Below are positions 1 to 10,439 of a DNA stretch of 28,305 bases, one piece after another. The translations under genes and the position numbers were made by a program. The stretch is taken from positions 11,413 to 39,717 of the forward strand of contig NWUY0300018210.1 in assembly GCA_004151065.3 (NCBI GenBank), given 5' to 3'. Source of the stretch: Larix sibirica. Taxonomy: Eukaryota; Streptophyta; Pinopsida; Pinales; Pinaceae. Positions within the stretch are counted from its first letter, which is position 1. Every line of letters starts with the position of its first letter. The notes under the pieces are model-generated. The model was not told the origin of the DNA. It made no database searches and saw nothing but the letters and a program-made list of their open reading frames with translations.

Positions 1-100
1 AGGTCACTCTTTTTCTGATATTTTGAGTGATTTGGGTCGCTCATTTCGAGGGATTTGGTGCAACCTAGGTCACTTATTTTCTAGGATTATGAGTGATTTG
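1..100. repeat. Imperfect short tandem repeat, unit about 33 bp
   Basis: Positions 1-34 and 67-100 are clear copies of one 34-base unit that begins aggtcact and ends gagtgatttg. The bases between (35-66) look like a more decayed copy with a shared ggtc.ctcattt and ggatttgg. The array may continue to the left of the window. No coding potential is visible. Confidence 0.6.
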
Positions 101-1600
101 AACTTAAAGTGCCCCTTTTGGTGTTTTCTTTGATTTTTTTGGCTTACAAAACCAATAGCGGAACACCCTCAGGCATAAAATAAAGTTTTGATAATATATA
201 TTATCAGCTTGCCAACATACCATTCATCCCTCCACTCTTAGCATTGAGATCCTTTATAATAACATTAAGAATCAAGATCTTAAATGTTTTTGTAACTGTA
301 ATAACAACGGGTACTAACAGTTCCATTTTTGGGAAACATTCTCTAAAATAAAATATTACAAAACAACTATAGGAAGGCATGTGATCCTAGTTATGATCAT
401 AGGCTTTCTATACAACAGGGAAATACGTGTAACATGGCATGAATTCAAATAACCATATCTTGCAGATGTGCCATTGGGAGCTTCATACATTCCGTGTTCT
501 GTTTGAAGAAGTAATTTCTTCCTTGTAAGGTGCATTGGTTCTCTCCTTCATTTATAACTCTTGAACCAATCAATCACATGATTGTGCTCATTTCCTGCTC
601 TGTTGATATTGATACAATATATGCCCTAAATTGGCTTGATTTCTATATCCAACTTGTCAAGCAACTTGAAAGAATATACGGTGAGAGCAAACTTATTAAT
701 TATCATCTCAACTAGTTCTTTAATAGTCCATGAGAAATTCCTAACACTTCTATTCCTAAACCAATCACATAAACAAGAAAAGTTGACAATGGAATCCAAG
801 TTACCTCATGATGAAGGACAAAGTAGAGAAAGAGCTTGTGGATAGGCTAAAAATGGATCTTTATAAGACAAAAATTTGTTGAGAACAAGGTTAATTTGGG
901 AAAAAAAGCATATCAAAATATGCCAAAAAGGTGGCCCATGAAGAATATTGAGTTTGGAGTCTATAAAGGCTAGTATGGGTTCAAATTGTATTGACTCACT
1001 AGACTCTGGAAAATATTTTGTTTCAGGATCTAATAATTTATAGTCTCTAATATTGATTACCTAGGTCCTTGGCATGTTTACCATATTCTACATGATGATA
1101 TATTTCCAACAATGGTTCATTGATGCAAAACAAATTTCATATACTCGAGTTGACCGATCAAAATGACCACGTCAATGGAAAGGGAAAGTACTCGATTGCA
1201 AGCCCCAAGTTAGGCTTGGTCATGTTTGGTGCGATACTTTCTAACTTGTATGTGGTCCCAATTGCCGCTATGTTTTCTAAATTATGATTTTTATTTCTTT
1301 CTAACTTTAATATCCTAATCTAGGAATGAGTTAATCTATTCTACAAAGACAAAATAAAAATGAATTAAAACCCATCTTGATTGGGAGTAGAAATTATAAG
1401 AAAGAAGGTGTTAAATCACAGGAAAGAATACAAATTTATAGCATGAGAAACAGTTCATCATAACACATGATTTTGTATTCAAAATATATGTTTAACACTA
1501 TCAAAAAAAATTATTCAAGCATCAAACATATTTCATGTAATTTAAATGAAACCACTAAAGGATTAAATTATGAAACCATTCATACATGAACATAAAGTAA
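101..1600. other. Non-coding stretch, no gene seen
   Basis: AT-rich sequence with only short chance ORFs (for example 530-715 and 636-845 on the plus strand), which resemble no family I know and have no neighbouring frame continuity. Around 1140-1260 the base composition is slightly less AT-rich. I see no repeat or signal strong enough to name. Confidence 0.5.
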
Positions 1601-1601
1601 T

Positions 1602-1820
1602 TTATCTATGCATTAAATGAAAATCGCAATCATAAATGTCACAAAAAACACCGAAGAATAGTCTTTGATATTCAGATTGCCAAAAGATGCCTTCAACAAT
1701 TACATCGGGCTCGACTTCTTTGATCAACCCATAACAATAATGTACAAGTTTAATGAAAATGGGTTTCCCACCACCACCACCCCTTTTGGCCTCATAATAT
1801 TTTGCATTTAAAGCCCACAA
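1602..1820 (-). pseudogene. Possible C-terminal tail of the coiled-coil gene fossil
   Basis: A 72-codon open stretch on the minus strand lying about 75 bp beyond the stop that ends the larger open frame (1896-2465). It has a glycine run (GGGGG) followed by an acidic and aromatic segment with the words GLIKEVEPDVIVEG and QSEYQRLFFGVF. Composition looks protein-like, and its position directly downstream suggests it was the last part of the same protein, displaced by a frameshift or a stop. It could also be an unrelated chance ORF. No family recognised. Confidence 0.3.
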
Positions 1821-1895
1821 CCGAGGGACAACTAATAATTGTTTGATAATTGTCTTTATGCAAAATTACAAAAATAAAATAAGAGTACAACTACT

Positions 1896-2910
1896 CTATT
1901 TAGCATTTTCATGAAAACATTTCCATTGAGCATGAAGTCCATAAATCATGTTGACTATTTCATTCTTCATTTTCTCTAGCTGCAATTCTTCGTTGAATAT
2001 CTTTGTCTCAACTTCCTTTCCCAAATCCTTCATGATTCTCTTCACAAATGCATCGAAGAGGGTAGCAAGTTTGATTGGCCTATACATATAATTGTTCAAC
2101 AATTCCTCGTTTGCCTCTATAAGTTGACTAATTATCTCCTTGATTTTGTCCCGATCTTGCTCAACATCTGCAATTTTCAATTTAATCGGATCTACTTTCT
2201 CTAATTCATCAAGGGATTTCATGTCAAACTTATCAAGGATGGAATCAATAGAATTCCAAATCCTGCAATAATCCCGACAAGTGATACTAACAGTTTCATT
2301 TATTTCCATACAAGCGATTTTCCACGAGTTTATCCATATCTTGGTCCTAGCACTTTTCTTCTTGTGCATCCTTGGCAATGTCTCAAGGGTTTTCTTGTAA
2401 TGTTTTTTCCAATCTAGAAGTTCATCTAACCTGTACTGTACTATCTTCCATTCATCCTCTTGCATCTCTGCTTGATATGATAGCCAAATAATATTATTAG
2501 AGAACTATTGTAATTCATCTAACTGTAAGAAAAATCCTTTCTGAGATTCTCTTAACGCCTCATTTCCTTTTAGCACCTCTTCTTTCAAAAAATCCAATGT
2601 TAAATGACCATGTCTCTGATAACTTTACAATTTATACTTAGCATATTTATTTTTGCTCTTTAAGGAAGCAATGATTTCTTCATGTTCCTTGACCAATCAC
2701 TAAACTTCTTCCTAGTGTTGGTTTCGTACCTCCGCTCACTGTTCCTTCAGAGCATTCACTTGCTCCTTGTTCTAGTCAGTTAAGGCATTAGCAATGGCTA
2801 TTGCTCCCAATAAGGAAGTTGTATTGGCTCCAATCTCTTGAGGATATTTATTACAAGATTCCAAACTATTGTATTTTATGGTGTCCCCCAATCCTTTATA
2901 TATTGGAGAG
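1896..2910 (-). pseudogene. C-terminal coiled-coil half of a large unknown protein
   Basis: One minus-strand frame can be read from about 2910 to 1896. It starts near the words NSLESCNKYPQEIG and ANALTD, passes through a helical stretch (KEQVNALKEQ, LVKEHEEIIASLKSKNKYAKY, EEVLKGNEALRES), and runs into an uninterrupted 189-codon part (1896-2465) beginning MQEDEWKIVQYRLDELLDWKK. The frame is broken by roughly eight stops, among them TGA after KEQ, TAG after RNQH and TAG after LDELQ. The 189-residue part is rich in K, E, D and I, with heptad-like spacing in ELEKVDPIKLKIADVEQD and EELQLEKMKNEIVNMI, so a coiled coil is likely. It follows the charged region at 2911-3746 and was probably the same protein. 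I do not recognise the family. It cannot encode a full product as it stands. Confidence 0.55.
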
Positions 2911-3746
2911 TTTCTTTGTGACGCTCTTACTTGATTTGCTAAAATGATAGTCTCCGAGGGGCACAACGGTGTCATCAACATCCATAAGATCTGTGGAAGA
3001 GGATCTCCCTCATACCATAGAGAGTTGGGTACTTGGATTAACAGGGGAGGAAAGTAATGCAAGTTGTTTTCCTCTCTTTGTTTCTTCTTCGTCTTTCAAT
3101 TCCTTATTGTCTTCCTCCTTTTTCTTATATTCTTCATCTTCCTTCTTTATTTGCTCTTATGTTGCTTGGGCCTCTTATTCTTTCTTCAGTTGTTCTTCTT
3201 GCTATTATTGCTTGAGTTTCTCAGCTTCAAGTTCTTCTTTTCTTTTGTTTTCCTCCTTTGCAACTCTTTGAGCTACTTCTTCTATTTTCCTTTCCTCTTC
3301 AGCTTTTAACTTCTCTTCATCTTCTTTCTTCCTTTTCTCATCTACAGCCCTCTGAGTTTCTTATTTCCTCATATTTTCCTCTTCGGCATCCCTCTAGGTT
3401 TCCTCTAGACTTCTCCTTTCCTCTTCCTTTTCCTTTAATGTTTCTTCAAGTTCTCTCTGTTTGACTTCCTCAACCTCTTTTCGGGCCTTTTCTTATGTGT
3501 TTATTTTGTCTTCGGATTCTCTTCTCCTGGAATCCTCATCATCCTTTTGGGATTTCTCTTTAGATTCCCTTTTGGATTTTTCTTCATCTTCTTTCCATCC
3601 TTTTCTTTGGCTTCCTTCCCTTGGGATGATTGGGCACTCTGTGTTTTCTTTAGTTGTTCTTCAACTTCCAGTAACTTCTTGACCAAGGCTTCCCTTTTTA
3701 TCCTTCTTGGCTTCCTTCTTCGATGCATTTTGTTCAGACTATGCAT
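2911..3746 (-). pseudogene. Charged central coiled coil (E/K/R-rich) of the same unknown protein
   Basis: On the minus strand, a frame from about 3600 to 2930 reads as a nearly pure E/K/R/Q/D helix: SRRRESEDK, EVEEVKQRELEETLKEKEEE, DEKRKKEDEEKLKAEEERK, VAQRVAKEENKRKEELEAEK and IKKEDEEYKKKEEDNKELK. It then leaves the coil through a serine and proline linker (SSPVNPSTQLSMV, DLMDVDDTVVPLGDYHF). About nine stops interrupt it, most at places where the neighbours suggest Q, E, R or W. Upstream (3746-3600) the frame shifts, but the same style continues (VKKLLEVEEQLKKTQ, GKEAKEKDGKK). The length of about 200 residues or more with no proline is unusual for transposon proteins and is typical of structural or tethering coiled coils. 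The S/F/L-rich plus-strand ORFs here (2969-3864) are antisense shadows of this stretch. Confidence 0.55.
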
Positions 3747-4204
3747 TGAAAGAAGCTTTTCTATCGACCATATCCATGTTCAAGGAGGCTACCTGATGGA
3801 GGTGGAGAGATACATTTTGGATACTGTCATAGGATTTTACTCAACACTTCATCGTAATTGCTAACCCCTTGGAAAAGGAGCTCATGTGGGTCATCTCCAT
3901 GCCTATATGTGGGGTTCAAACCCAGAGACTTGAAATGCTCTTCAATTACCATCCTAGGATCATGTTTTCTATCAAGTTCCAGACAAATATTAAGTTCATC
4001 GAGATTCAAGGCTTCCTTCCAGGCATGTGAAGCATTTGTCAAGGTGTATAGGCTAATTTTAATGGGGAATGCAGGCCAAGCTCTCTTATTCAAGTGTGAC
4101 ATATAAGTGGAAATCCCTTTGACAATGGACTGGTAGTAAATCTCCCTAAGGACCAACAAATGTGGTGGGGTTGAGATGTCAAAAATCCTGATATAGGTAA
4201 ACAA
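3747..4204 (-). pseudogene. Second globular block of the unknown protein
   Basis: A 125-codon open stretch (3827-4204) reads FTYIRIFDISTPPHLLVLRE, then YYQSIVKGISTYMSHLNKR, WKEALNLDELNICLELDRKH and GDDPHELLFQGVSNYDEVLS. The composition is that of a normal folded protein with alternating hydrophobic and charged residues. After position 3827 a frameshift moves the likely continuation (VSLHLHQVASLNMDMVDRK, then SEQNASKKEAKKDKKG) into a neighbouring frame that leads into the charged coil at 3746. It sits between the N-terminal block and the coil, with about 370 bp of more decayed sequence (4205-4574) in between. No family recognised. Confidence 0.5.
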
Positions 4205-4574
4205 TTCAATAATGAACCAATCAGCAATTCTCTGTAGGGTTGCAATGGCTTCTTATGAAAATCTAGGGGCAGGTTTATTAAAAATGGTCACAAATATCAT
4301 AGAAATATAACCTATAATTGGAAACCCATAATTTAGGGAAATAAACATGTATCTGTATTAGGTTAGGGTTCCAATTCCAACCTATTTGTGGAAATGTCTT
4401 TGAGGCACAAACAACATCAATTAAGAATGTGGACATGAAAAATTTAGGGGTTTATCCCTTTGTACCTCTTTCACAACTTAGGCGATATTCAAAATGTTGG
4501 CAGATACAATACTAGCCAAGTTGAAGACTTGACCTATTTATGCAACATGATGAACTATGGGGGGCTAGCCAATT
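4205..4574 (-). pseudogene. Decayed linker between the N-terminal and second blocks
   Basis: No frame stays open here and I cannot follow the protein through it with confidence. It may be strongly mutated coding sequence or a former intron. Its only annotation value is that both neighbours are on the minus strand in consistent order. Confidence 0.25.
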
Positions 4575-5195
4575 TTAAAGTGTGAGGCACCATCCTCTCT
4601 GTATAACCAATAGACCATGTCCATAATCAGTTTGTAATAGGCATTTAAAGTATTGAACAGGGTATTTGGGGTTAGCTTTCTCTATGAAATTCCTCCCTTT
4701 GGCCCACCATTCTTTGATTATCAACACCAAGCTAGGGTTTTCCTTGGTAAACTGGTCCATGAATTCCTTATTAAGCAATACCTCGTGCTTCCTCAACCTA
4801 TACATTTGCATAAAAGATTCTAGATTTAGAGAAGCTATAGAAGCTCCATCATTTTTAACCACTATCTCATATCTTTGGTTGATGTGCTCGTAGACCCATC
4901 TTACCACATCATTATACGCCATGACCATTGGTCTGGAAGCAATGGAAAAGAGATGGCTCTTCCCGGTGTTCTCATACACCTCCAAGTTATCATCATCCAA
5001 AATAAAATAAACTTTGGCATACCTCTTGTACATCTCATCCCATCTAAGATCGCCTTGAAAACCTATAAGGTGACTGGTATTGGATAACGTCATCCCTTCT
5101 GTACTAGTAGGAGCTGGAATTTTTTCAACATCTTTTTGTGCAACTCCCTTTCTCCCTTGCATCTTCAACATTTTACATGCAACCAGAAAAACCAA
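4575..5195 (-). pseudogene. N-terminal block of the unknown coiled-coil protein
   Basis: The longest open frame in the window (206 codons). It probably starts at an ATG at 5195, or at a downstream in-frame ATG (KMLKMQGRKG). After a basic, low-complexity leader (AQKDVEKIPAPTSTEGM) comes a compact segment: LRWDEMYKRYAKVYFILDDD, RPMVMAYNDVVRWVYEHINQ, SFMQMYRLRKHEVLLNKEFM and LIIKEWWAKGRNFIEKANPK. The segment is W/Y-rich and shows no retroviral zinc knuckle, protease, RT or integrase motif. The ordering (folded N-terminus, second block, long coil) runs unbroken in orientation from 5195 to about 1900. I infer one gene. It could be an extra or gag-like ORF of a non-autonomous retroelement, or a retrocopied host gene. 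I cannot decide between these from sequence alone. Confidence 0.5.
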
Positions 5196-5460
5196 GAATT
5201 AATTTTTGTACATGGGATAATTGGTTGAATTGAATAACAAATGAAAGAATGAAAAATATGTGTTGCTTTACTATTCCATGTTTTTAATTTGAAATCATTA
5301 TGCAAGTAATATCATGATGATGGCAATTTTATTACAGGTCTGGTCAAACGCACAGATCATTTAGTGCATTAATTTCCCAAAGCACCGCAAATTACACATT
5401 AAATTTGTCGAGATTGCAGATTTGATTTCTTTTAACAGTTATTTCGTACACCCTATCACC

Positions 5461-6240
5461 AAGTTCCGATACTCTATCGGAGATGAGATTTCGGGGTTTT
5501 ATTATAAAGGTATCGGAGGATATATCATGGGGCAATCCTGATGTGTTTGGCGCGATCATAGTAACTAGAGCCTCATTGGATCTGTAATTTCGAGATAATT
5601 TATGATGGGAGTTTACCACGATCTCGATATCGGAAGTCCAATGGGATGGTTCAGATATGAGGCTTGTCGGGGTATAAGTATCGAAGTGTTCAAAAGAGTG
5701 CATCGGAGATTACTCCAATCAGGTGTGTCCGATAAGGTCATTTCGGAGCTATCCTATCATGGTTCGAAGAGGATGTATCGAAGAGAATTACGATGGGGAA
5801 TGTCTCACATAGTGATATCGTAGAAAGCTCATCGGAGATATGAAAAAGTTGTATTGAATGATATCCCAATAAGGAAATCTGACAAACCATTTCGGGGTAT
5901 GTCCATCAGATTCAAAAAAGGTATGTTGAGAAATATTCAGATAAGGTAAGTCTGATACAATGTTTCGGGGTGCGTTTGTCGAAAGTGTGGAAAATGATCT
6001 TTGAAGAATATCTTGGCGAGGTAAGTCCGATGCTAGCTCTCGGGTTTTCGCCAATCGGAGTTCGACAAAGTGTATATTGGACTGCTATCCCAATGATAGG
6101 ATCTATCGGGGGAAATCATCAAGATGTCAAAAATTTATGTCATATAATATGTTGATAAGGCATGTCCAATATCAAGGTAAGCCCATCGAGGATGCAAAAA
6201 GATGTTTCAGAGGATATCCCAATGAGGAATATCCGATGAA
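5461..6240. repeat. CpG-rich degenerate tandem array, steps near 72, 75 and 78 bp
   Basis: A recurring block has the pattern atatcccaat.aggtaagtcc followed by gatac, then a tttcggggt core and a gtcc.tcgga tail. Clear block starts are 5861, 5933, 6008 and 6086 (steps of 72, 75 and 78), with further weaker copies near 5521, 5710, 6151 and 6215. Read on the minus strand, adjacent units give SDLPRQDILQRSF, SDLPYLNISQHTF and VRFPYWDIIQYNF, so the first steps are whole codons. The stretch is visibly richer in CG dinucleotides (tcgg, atcgga, ccgat) than the rest of the window. It lies just upstream of the N-terminus of the minus-strand gene fossil. Confidence 0.6.
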
Positions 6241-6259
6241 TCGATCCAGATATCATTAA

Positions 6260-9230
6260 CGTTGATCATAGGGATCATGATACATTGTGTCAGATGCATT
6301 TGGGTCAAAGTTTTTTTTGAAGGATTGTGGGTTTTAAGGATTAGGCTAAGCAAATGCAATTAATCTTAGGAAGGTTAAGCTGATAACTCGAGCTTGTTAA
6401 ACAAGTTGTGAGTGAAAAAAAAATTTAGACAACTCCAAACTCGAAGTCCCATTTTTTCCTTATCCATACTTAGCCATAAATTTTAATAAGGGAGTCCCAT
6501 AAATTTTGCGTTTCAGGGAAATTCAATGGAAGTTGTTGTGGGCGCAACACCTCAACAAAGTAGCGGTCCAATTATTCATTGCAATTCTAAGTGGCACTGA
6601 TTGTCAGCACACCATCACCCATGAGGAGTTAGTAATGTGCAGAAATCCACTAAAAACTTCTAGAAGCATCATGAAGCATCCAAGATGGTTCAAAAGCCTT
6701 AAACTTAACCTAGCCAATAGAGGGAAAAGGGTTTTTTTTCTAAATCCATATGGAGTTCCATAGTATGAGCAAGAGTGTGGAGGTGATTTAACACAACAAA
6801 GAGAGATAAACCATATTTATTTGTAGCAAACCATAATGTTTCACATAGCTTCACAGTAAGCATGTTTTTCCTTATATTCTATATTTTAATCTACAATATA
6901 AAAAATACAAAAGGCGTGATTCTTCTTTTTTTTTGGATTTCTCATAGCAAGTTTCTAGGGTAAATATTTGTGTTTCATTGTGTATCTTTATTATTGTAGT
7001 CTATTTCATATATTTTAGTAGTTAAAGAATTTAAATGGTGTTCTTTTATTTTTGTTAAAACATTAAAAATGAAAAAAATATAATTACATAGTGAAAGCAT
7101 AGACTCGCTATAGTTATTTTAAGTTTAGATCTGTTTTTGGTGAGCCAATCATTGGAATATCTAAGGTAGTTTGCAAATTAGTATTACTGTAGAATTTTTT
7201 GTTATAAATGGTTAAGATTATATCTTAAAAATAAAAAGGGTCACAACCATGCCAAGAAATTGATACAAAATAGAAGGACAATCTATGGCTTACATACAAA
7301 AATACCACAGGTGAACGAGTTTGGCCATATTTTTCAAGAGTCCAAAAAACGCCTTCTCTAGCTCACTTGTTATACTCTGTAATAAACTATTGGAGTATAC
7401 ATATAATCCAATAATACATGCATAGTCATATAAACTAAATAAAAAATTGTGACAATGGCTTCTTCTAAACCTCTTCAAGCCAACGCTTTTTCCAATCTTT
7501 ACCTCATGCTCCCAATATGTCTACTCTCTACTCGTTTCACTTGGATGAGCACTAAATTGTGAAAGGAAATCTCCATGTTCCTACTAAGTTGGATATCCCT
7601 AAATGCATCTACCTATTTTTGCCAATTTCTCAGGTCAACTACATGCCTTGCATGTCTATTGCAGAGGTATCCCTTGTAGAACTCTTGCTAGTGATCCTAT
7701 CTAGTGTGTGCATTGATAACTTTGTAGTACACCTCACCTACCTCCTTCAGACAACATTTAACCCCTTTCTTTATATCTTTAAGCTCACATGCAAGACATT
7801 TATTACATGTGCAATGCACCATCTCTCTCTAATCGTCGTATTCCTGAGAGAGCCTAACTATAATTAACCGTTGCAACCAGAAAGATTTAGAGATGCCTTT
7901 TATAGCCAGACCACCATTAACCATAAAACCCCTATAAGGAATGCTAACCATGAGACCAAAGTATACCAATTTCCTACAAAATGGATTGTCCACATTCACA
8001 TTCACAAGTCACCTAAATACAAAGGAAGAAGATTACCAGGGCTAGGCAAGCTCAAATCCTAATAAGGTGAATTCCCTTATAGGTTTCGAGTTTCCCTAAA
8101 ACCTAAAGGAAACTCAAGCCAAACCTCGTCGAGATCCATTTGAAAATTTTGGAAATGGATTCTACCTTAAACAATCAACCGACATTTAAGAACACCCCTG
8201 AATGTTTTGCAAGATGTAATAACTAAAGACCTACACCATCAAGCCATTGTCTTGGGGAGAGGGTACTTTACCTTGTAACCATATATGCCTATCATTTCAA
8301 TGAGTCCTGAGATCTTATGGGTGGATGTAAAATGTTTTTCCGAATTGATAACACATCGCAGTTCAACAACACACCTTGATTTGTTTATTGGTATACTAAA
8401 TCATTTTGATGACGAAGCACATTAAAAAAAAAAAGAAATTGTAACAAATTCCATAATCTCATATTTAGTTATTCTTACCATTTGAACGAGGGAGGGACAA
8501 TTTATTATTATTTTCCCTTGGAAAACTATAATTGTTTTCATAGAGTAGCCTACTATAGTGGCTTCCTTTAGTTATTGAGATTTGAGAATTATTATTCCTT
8601 TGTAGAGAGATTCAAAATTGATTTCATTGTTCATTTCAATCCCAATTCCCCAAACAAACTTAGTTTCATGATTTCCTCTAGAGTTTAAGATGGCTCCCCT
8701 TACTCCTACCCCATCATTCACATGTCACTCCATTTAGGACACAAAATTCCAACATAGGGATATGCCACAAAGATCAGTAACCCAACAAGAGAACTTGATA
8801 AAATGATGAAATGTTTTTCACTTAGGCATAATAATAGTGTTGACATGGAACAATTTATATTGCAACACTAAAGCAATATAACATACTAAGAAAAGAAAAC
8901 AATTTAGAGAAACAATCAAAATTGGTAGACTAGAAATTAAAGATAGAGACACCAACGAATAGAGAAATATAATATAAATCCTCTTGATTTAACAATATTT
9001 GAACCTAAACTTATTAGTGTTCATCATAAGCATTTTAAACCCTCAACAAATAGATAAATATTTATAAAGATAGTAAAAAATTGAGAAGGATTTGTAAAGA
9101 TTGATTAGTTTTCCTATGTGGGTCGAAGAATATTTAACTAGATGATTTAACAATGTTACTACCATGGAATGATAAGATGGAAAACAATAGAATGCCAAAT
9201 ACTTGATTGAAAGAGGAGGGTTTCTCAATC
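6260..9230. other. Long non-coding stretch without recognised features
   Basis: AT-rich sequence. The ORFs present (6506-6763, 7559-7867 and 7871-8062 on plus; 7290-7478 and 9043-9228 on minus) carry no motif I recognise, and their neighbouring frames show no continuation. Short poly-A and poly-T runs occur (for example near 8425). Possibly very old transposon sequence. Confidence 0.5.
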
Positions 9231-9235
9231 TCCAT

Positions 9236-9256
9236 TATATATATATATATATATAT
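9236..9256. repeat. (TA)n microsatellite
   Basis: Ten TA dinucleotides plus one T, flanked by tccat on the left and atgga on the right, so the whole is also a perfect palindrome that could extrude as a cruciform. Confidence 0.9.
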
Positions 9257-9395
9257 GGATTTCTTAACCCTGAAACATAGAACAACATAGGATATGAAGA
9301 GATTTATGATGCAATAAACAATAAATTATATTACAAAATAATCAATAACAAGACAATAGAGAAGAGAGATGTTGCAAAAATAACCCTTGTATTAT

Positions 9396-9396
9396 N
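9396..9396. other. Ambiguous base at a probable assembly join (left edge of block A)
   Basis: A single n follows the 16-mer ataacccttgtattat (9380-9395). The same 16-mer reappears at 10118-10133 immediately after the next ambiguous bases. The interval 9397-10115 therefore sits between two copies of one short overlap. Confidence 0.75.
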
Positions 9397-9593
9397 CCTC
9401 ACTTACTCCTTGCACGGTTCGAAGAAATTAGCAAAAATTTGACTAGTGGAGTTTAAAGGAGTTTGGAATTGAGTTAATATTCTGGGTAAATTGTTCCTAG
9501 GATATTACATAAATTCTTTTCCTTCCTACCATTCTTTCATATAACATTTTTGTAATTTCTTCCTTTTCACGCTCAAGAATTTTTTCCCTCTAA

Positions 9594-10110
9594 TCAACAG
9601 GTATGTTCAACTATTCCTTCATGGTATTCATGTAAGTCAAAAACACTGAAGATGGGTGAAATATTCAATTCTACACGAAACTCTAAAACATAAGCATTAT
9701 CAGAAATTTTCTTTAGGATTTTACATGCGCCAATATTCTTCATTTTCATTTTAGTATATGTTCCTTTTGGGAACCTTTCCTCCCTCAAATGTGTCAATAA
9801 TAAATCTCTCTTCCCAAAAACGTTGAGTATCATTTTCGCATCATCCCTTTGTTTGTACTGTTGGATGCTTTTATGCAATTGTTTATGTACATATTCATGA
9901 TCTTCCTTCACGTGTTCTACAAAAGATTCAACATCTACACTCTTTTGGATTTTCTTTGGCAAGGTGCCAAGTCAACCACACCTCTTGGCAATATTCCATT
10001 GACAATATGAAATGAAATTTTTCGTATAGATCGGTTCACTGAATTAGTGTATACAAATTTAGTAGTGCTAGTACTGCCTCCTATTGTCATGGCCTTTCAC
10101 CTATCAAACA
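9594..10110 (-). pseudogene. Ty3/gypsy integrase, C-terminal part
   Basis: The minus strand reads, in order, KFVYTNSVNRS, then HIVNGILPRGVVDLAP, then (after a frameshift near 9962) a 122-codon open part with FVEHVKEDHEYVHKQLHKS, LLLTHLREERFPKGTYTKMK, KNIGACKILKKISDNAYVLE and LNISPIFSVFDLHEYHEG. These are the standard landmarks of the end of the integrase core and the GPY/F-like C-terminal module of plant Ty3/gypsy elements. In living elements this part helps integrase bind DNA and choose targets. It lies wholly inside the n-bounded block 9397-10115. It fits as the continuation of the integrase that stops at about 11600, but its present position may be an assembly artefact. No chromodomain follows. 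Confidence 0.85.
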
Positions 10111-10115
10111 TCTTA

Positions 10116-10117
10116 NN
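10116..10117. other. Ambiguous bases at a probable assembly join (right edge of block A)
   Basis: Two n bases are followed at once by the 16-mer ataacccttgtattat (10118-10133), identical to the one before the n at 9396. This supports a misplaced or locally assembled contig between them. Confidence 0.75.
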
Positions 10118-10133
10118 ATAACCCTTGTATTAT

Positions 10134-10439
10134 GATAATAAATTTAGAAAGTAATGTTCACTCGCCTCTAAAGCTTGGGAGACCTTTCACGTGAGAAAAG
10201 CTCCAATACACAATCTTTGACCCAACAATCCATAGCCTCCTATCCCTTTAAATGGACTTTCGATATCCCATAATGCTAACTACTTGACTTGTCCCATAAT
10301 TAATGTGCACCAACTACATAGTTGGCCTTAATTAATAGAGAGACCATTTTTACATTTAATTAAATGTTCACTACTAACTACTCAGCCTTATTCAAAAGAG
10401 ATGCATGCATACATTACTTGACTAAATCCTAAAGTCGTG
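10134..10439 (-). other. Probable 3' non-coding end or LTR of the chromodomain element
   Basis: Directly downstream (minus strand) of the chromodomain remnant. It is non-coding and of the size and position expected for the start of a 3' LTR, but I could not fix a TG terminus or a polypurine tract, and no second copy is present in the window. Confidence 0.3.

Noticed and set aside
2969-3864. Several plus-strand ORFs rich in S, F and L
   Set aside because: They are antisense to the E/K-rich coiled-coil frame; GAA/AAG codons read backwards give TTC/CTT.
5392-6054. Minus-strand ORFs 5392-5703 and 5788-6054 as one real gene
   Set aside because: They share a frame, but four stops separate them within 85 bases, and the sequence is a degenerate tandem array; listed as a repeat instead.
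7559-7867. 102-codon plus-strand ORF as a small membrane protein gene
   Set aside because: No recognisable motif, no supporting context, and the composition is that of surrounding T/C-rich non-coding DNA.
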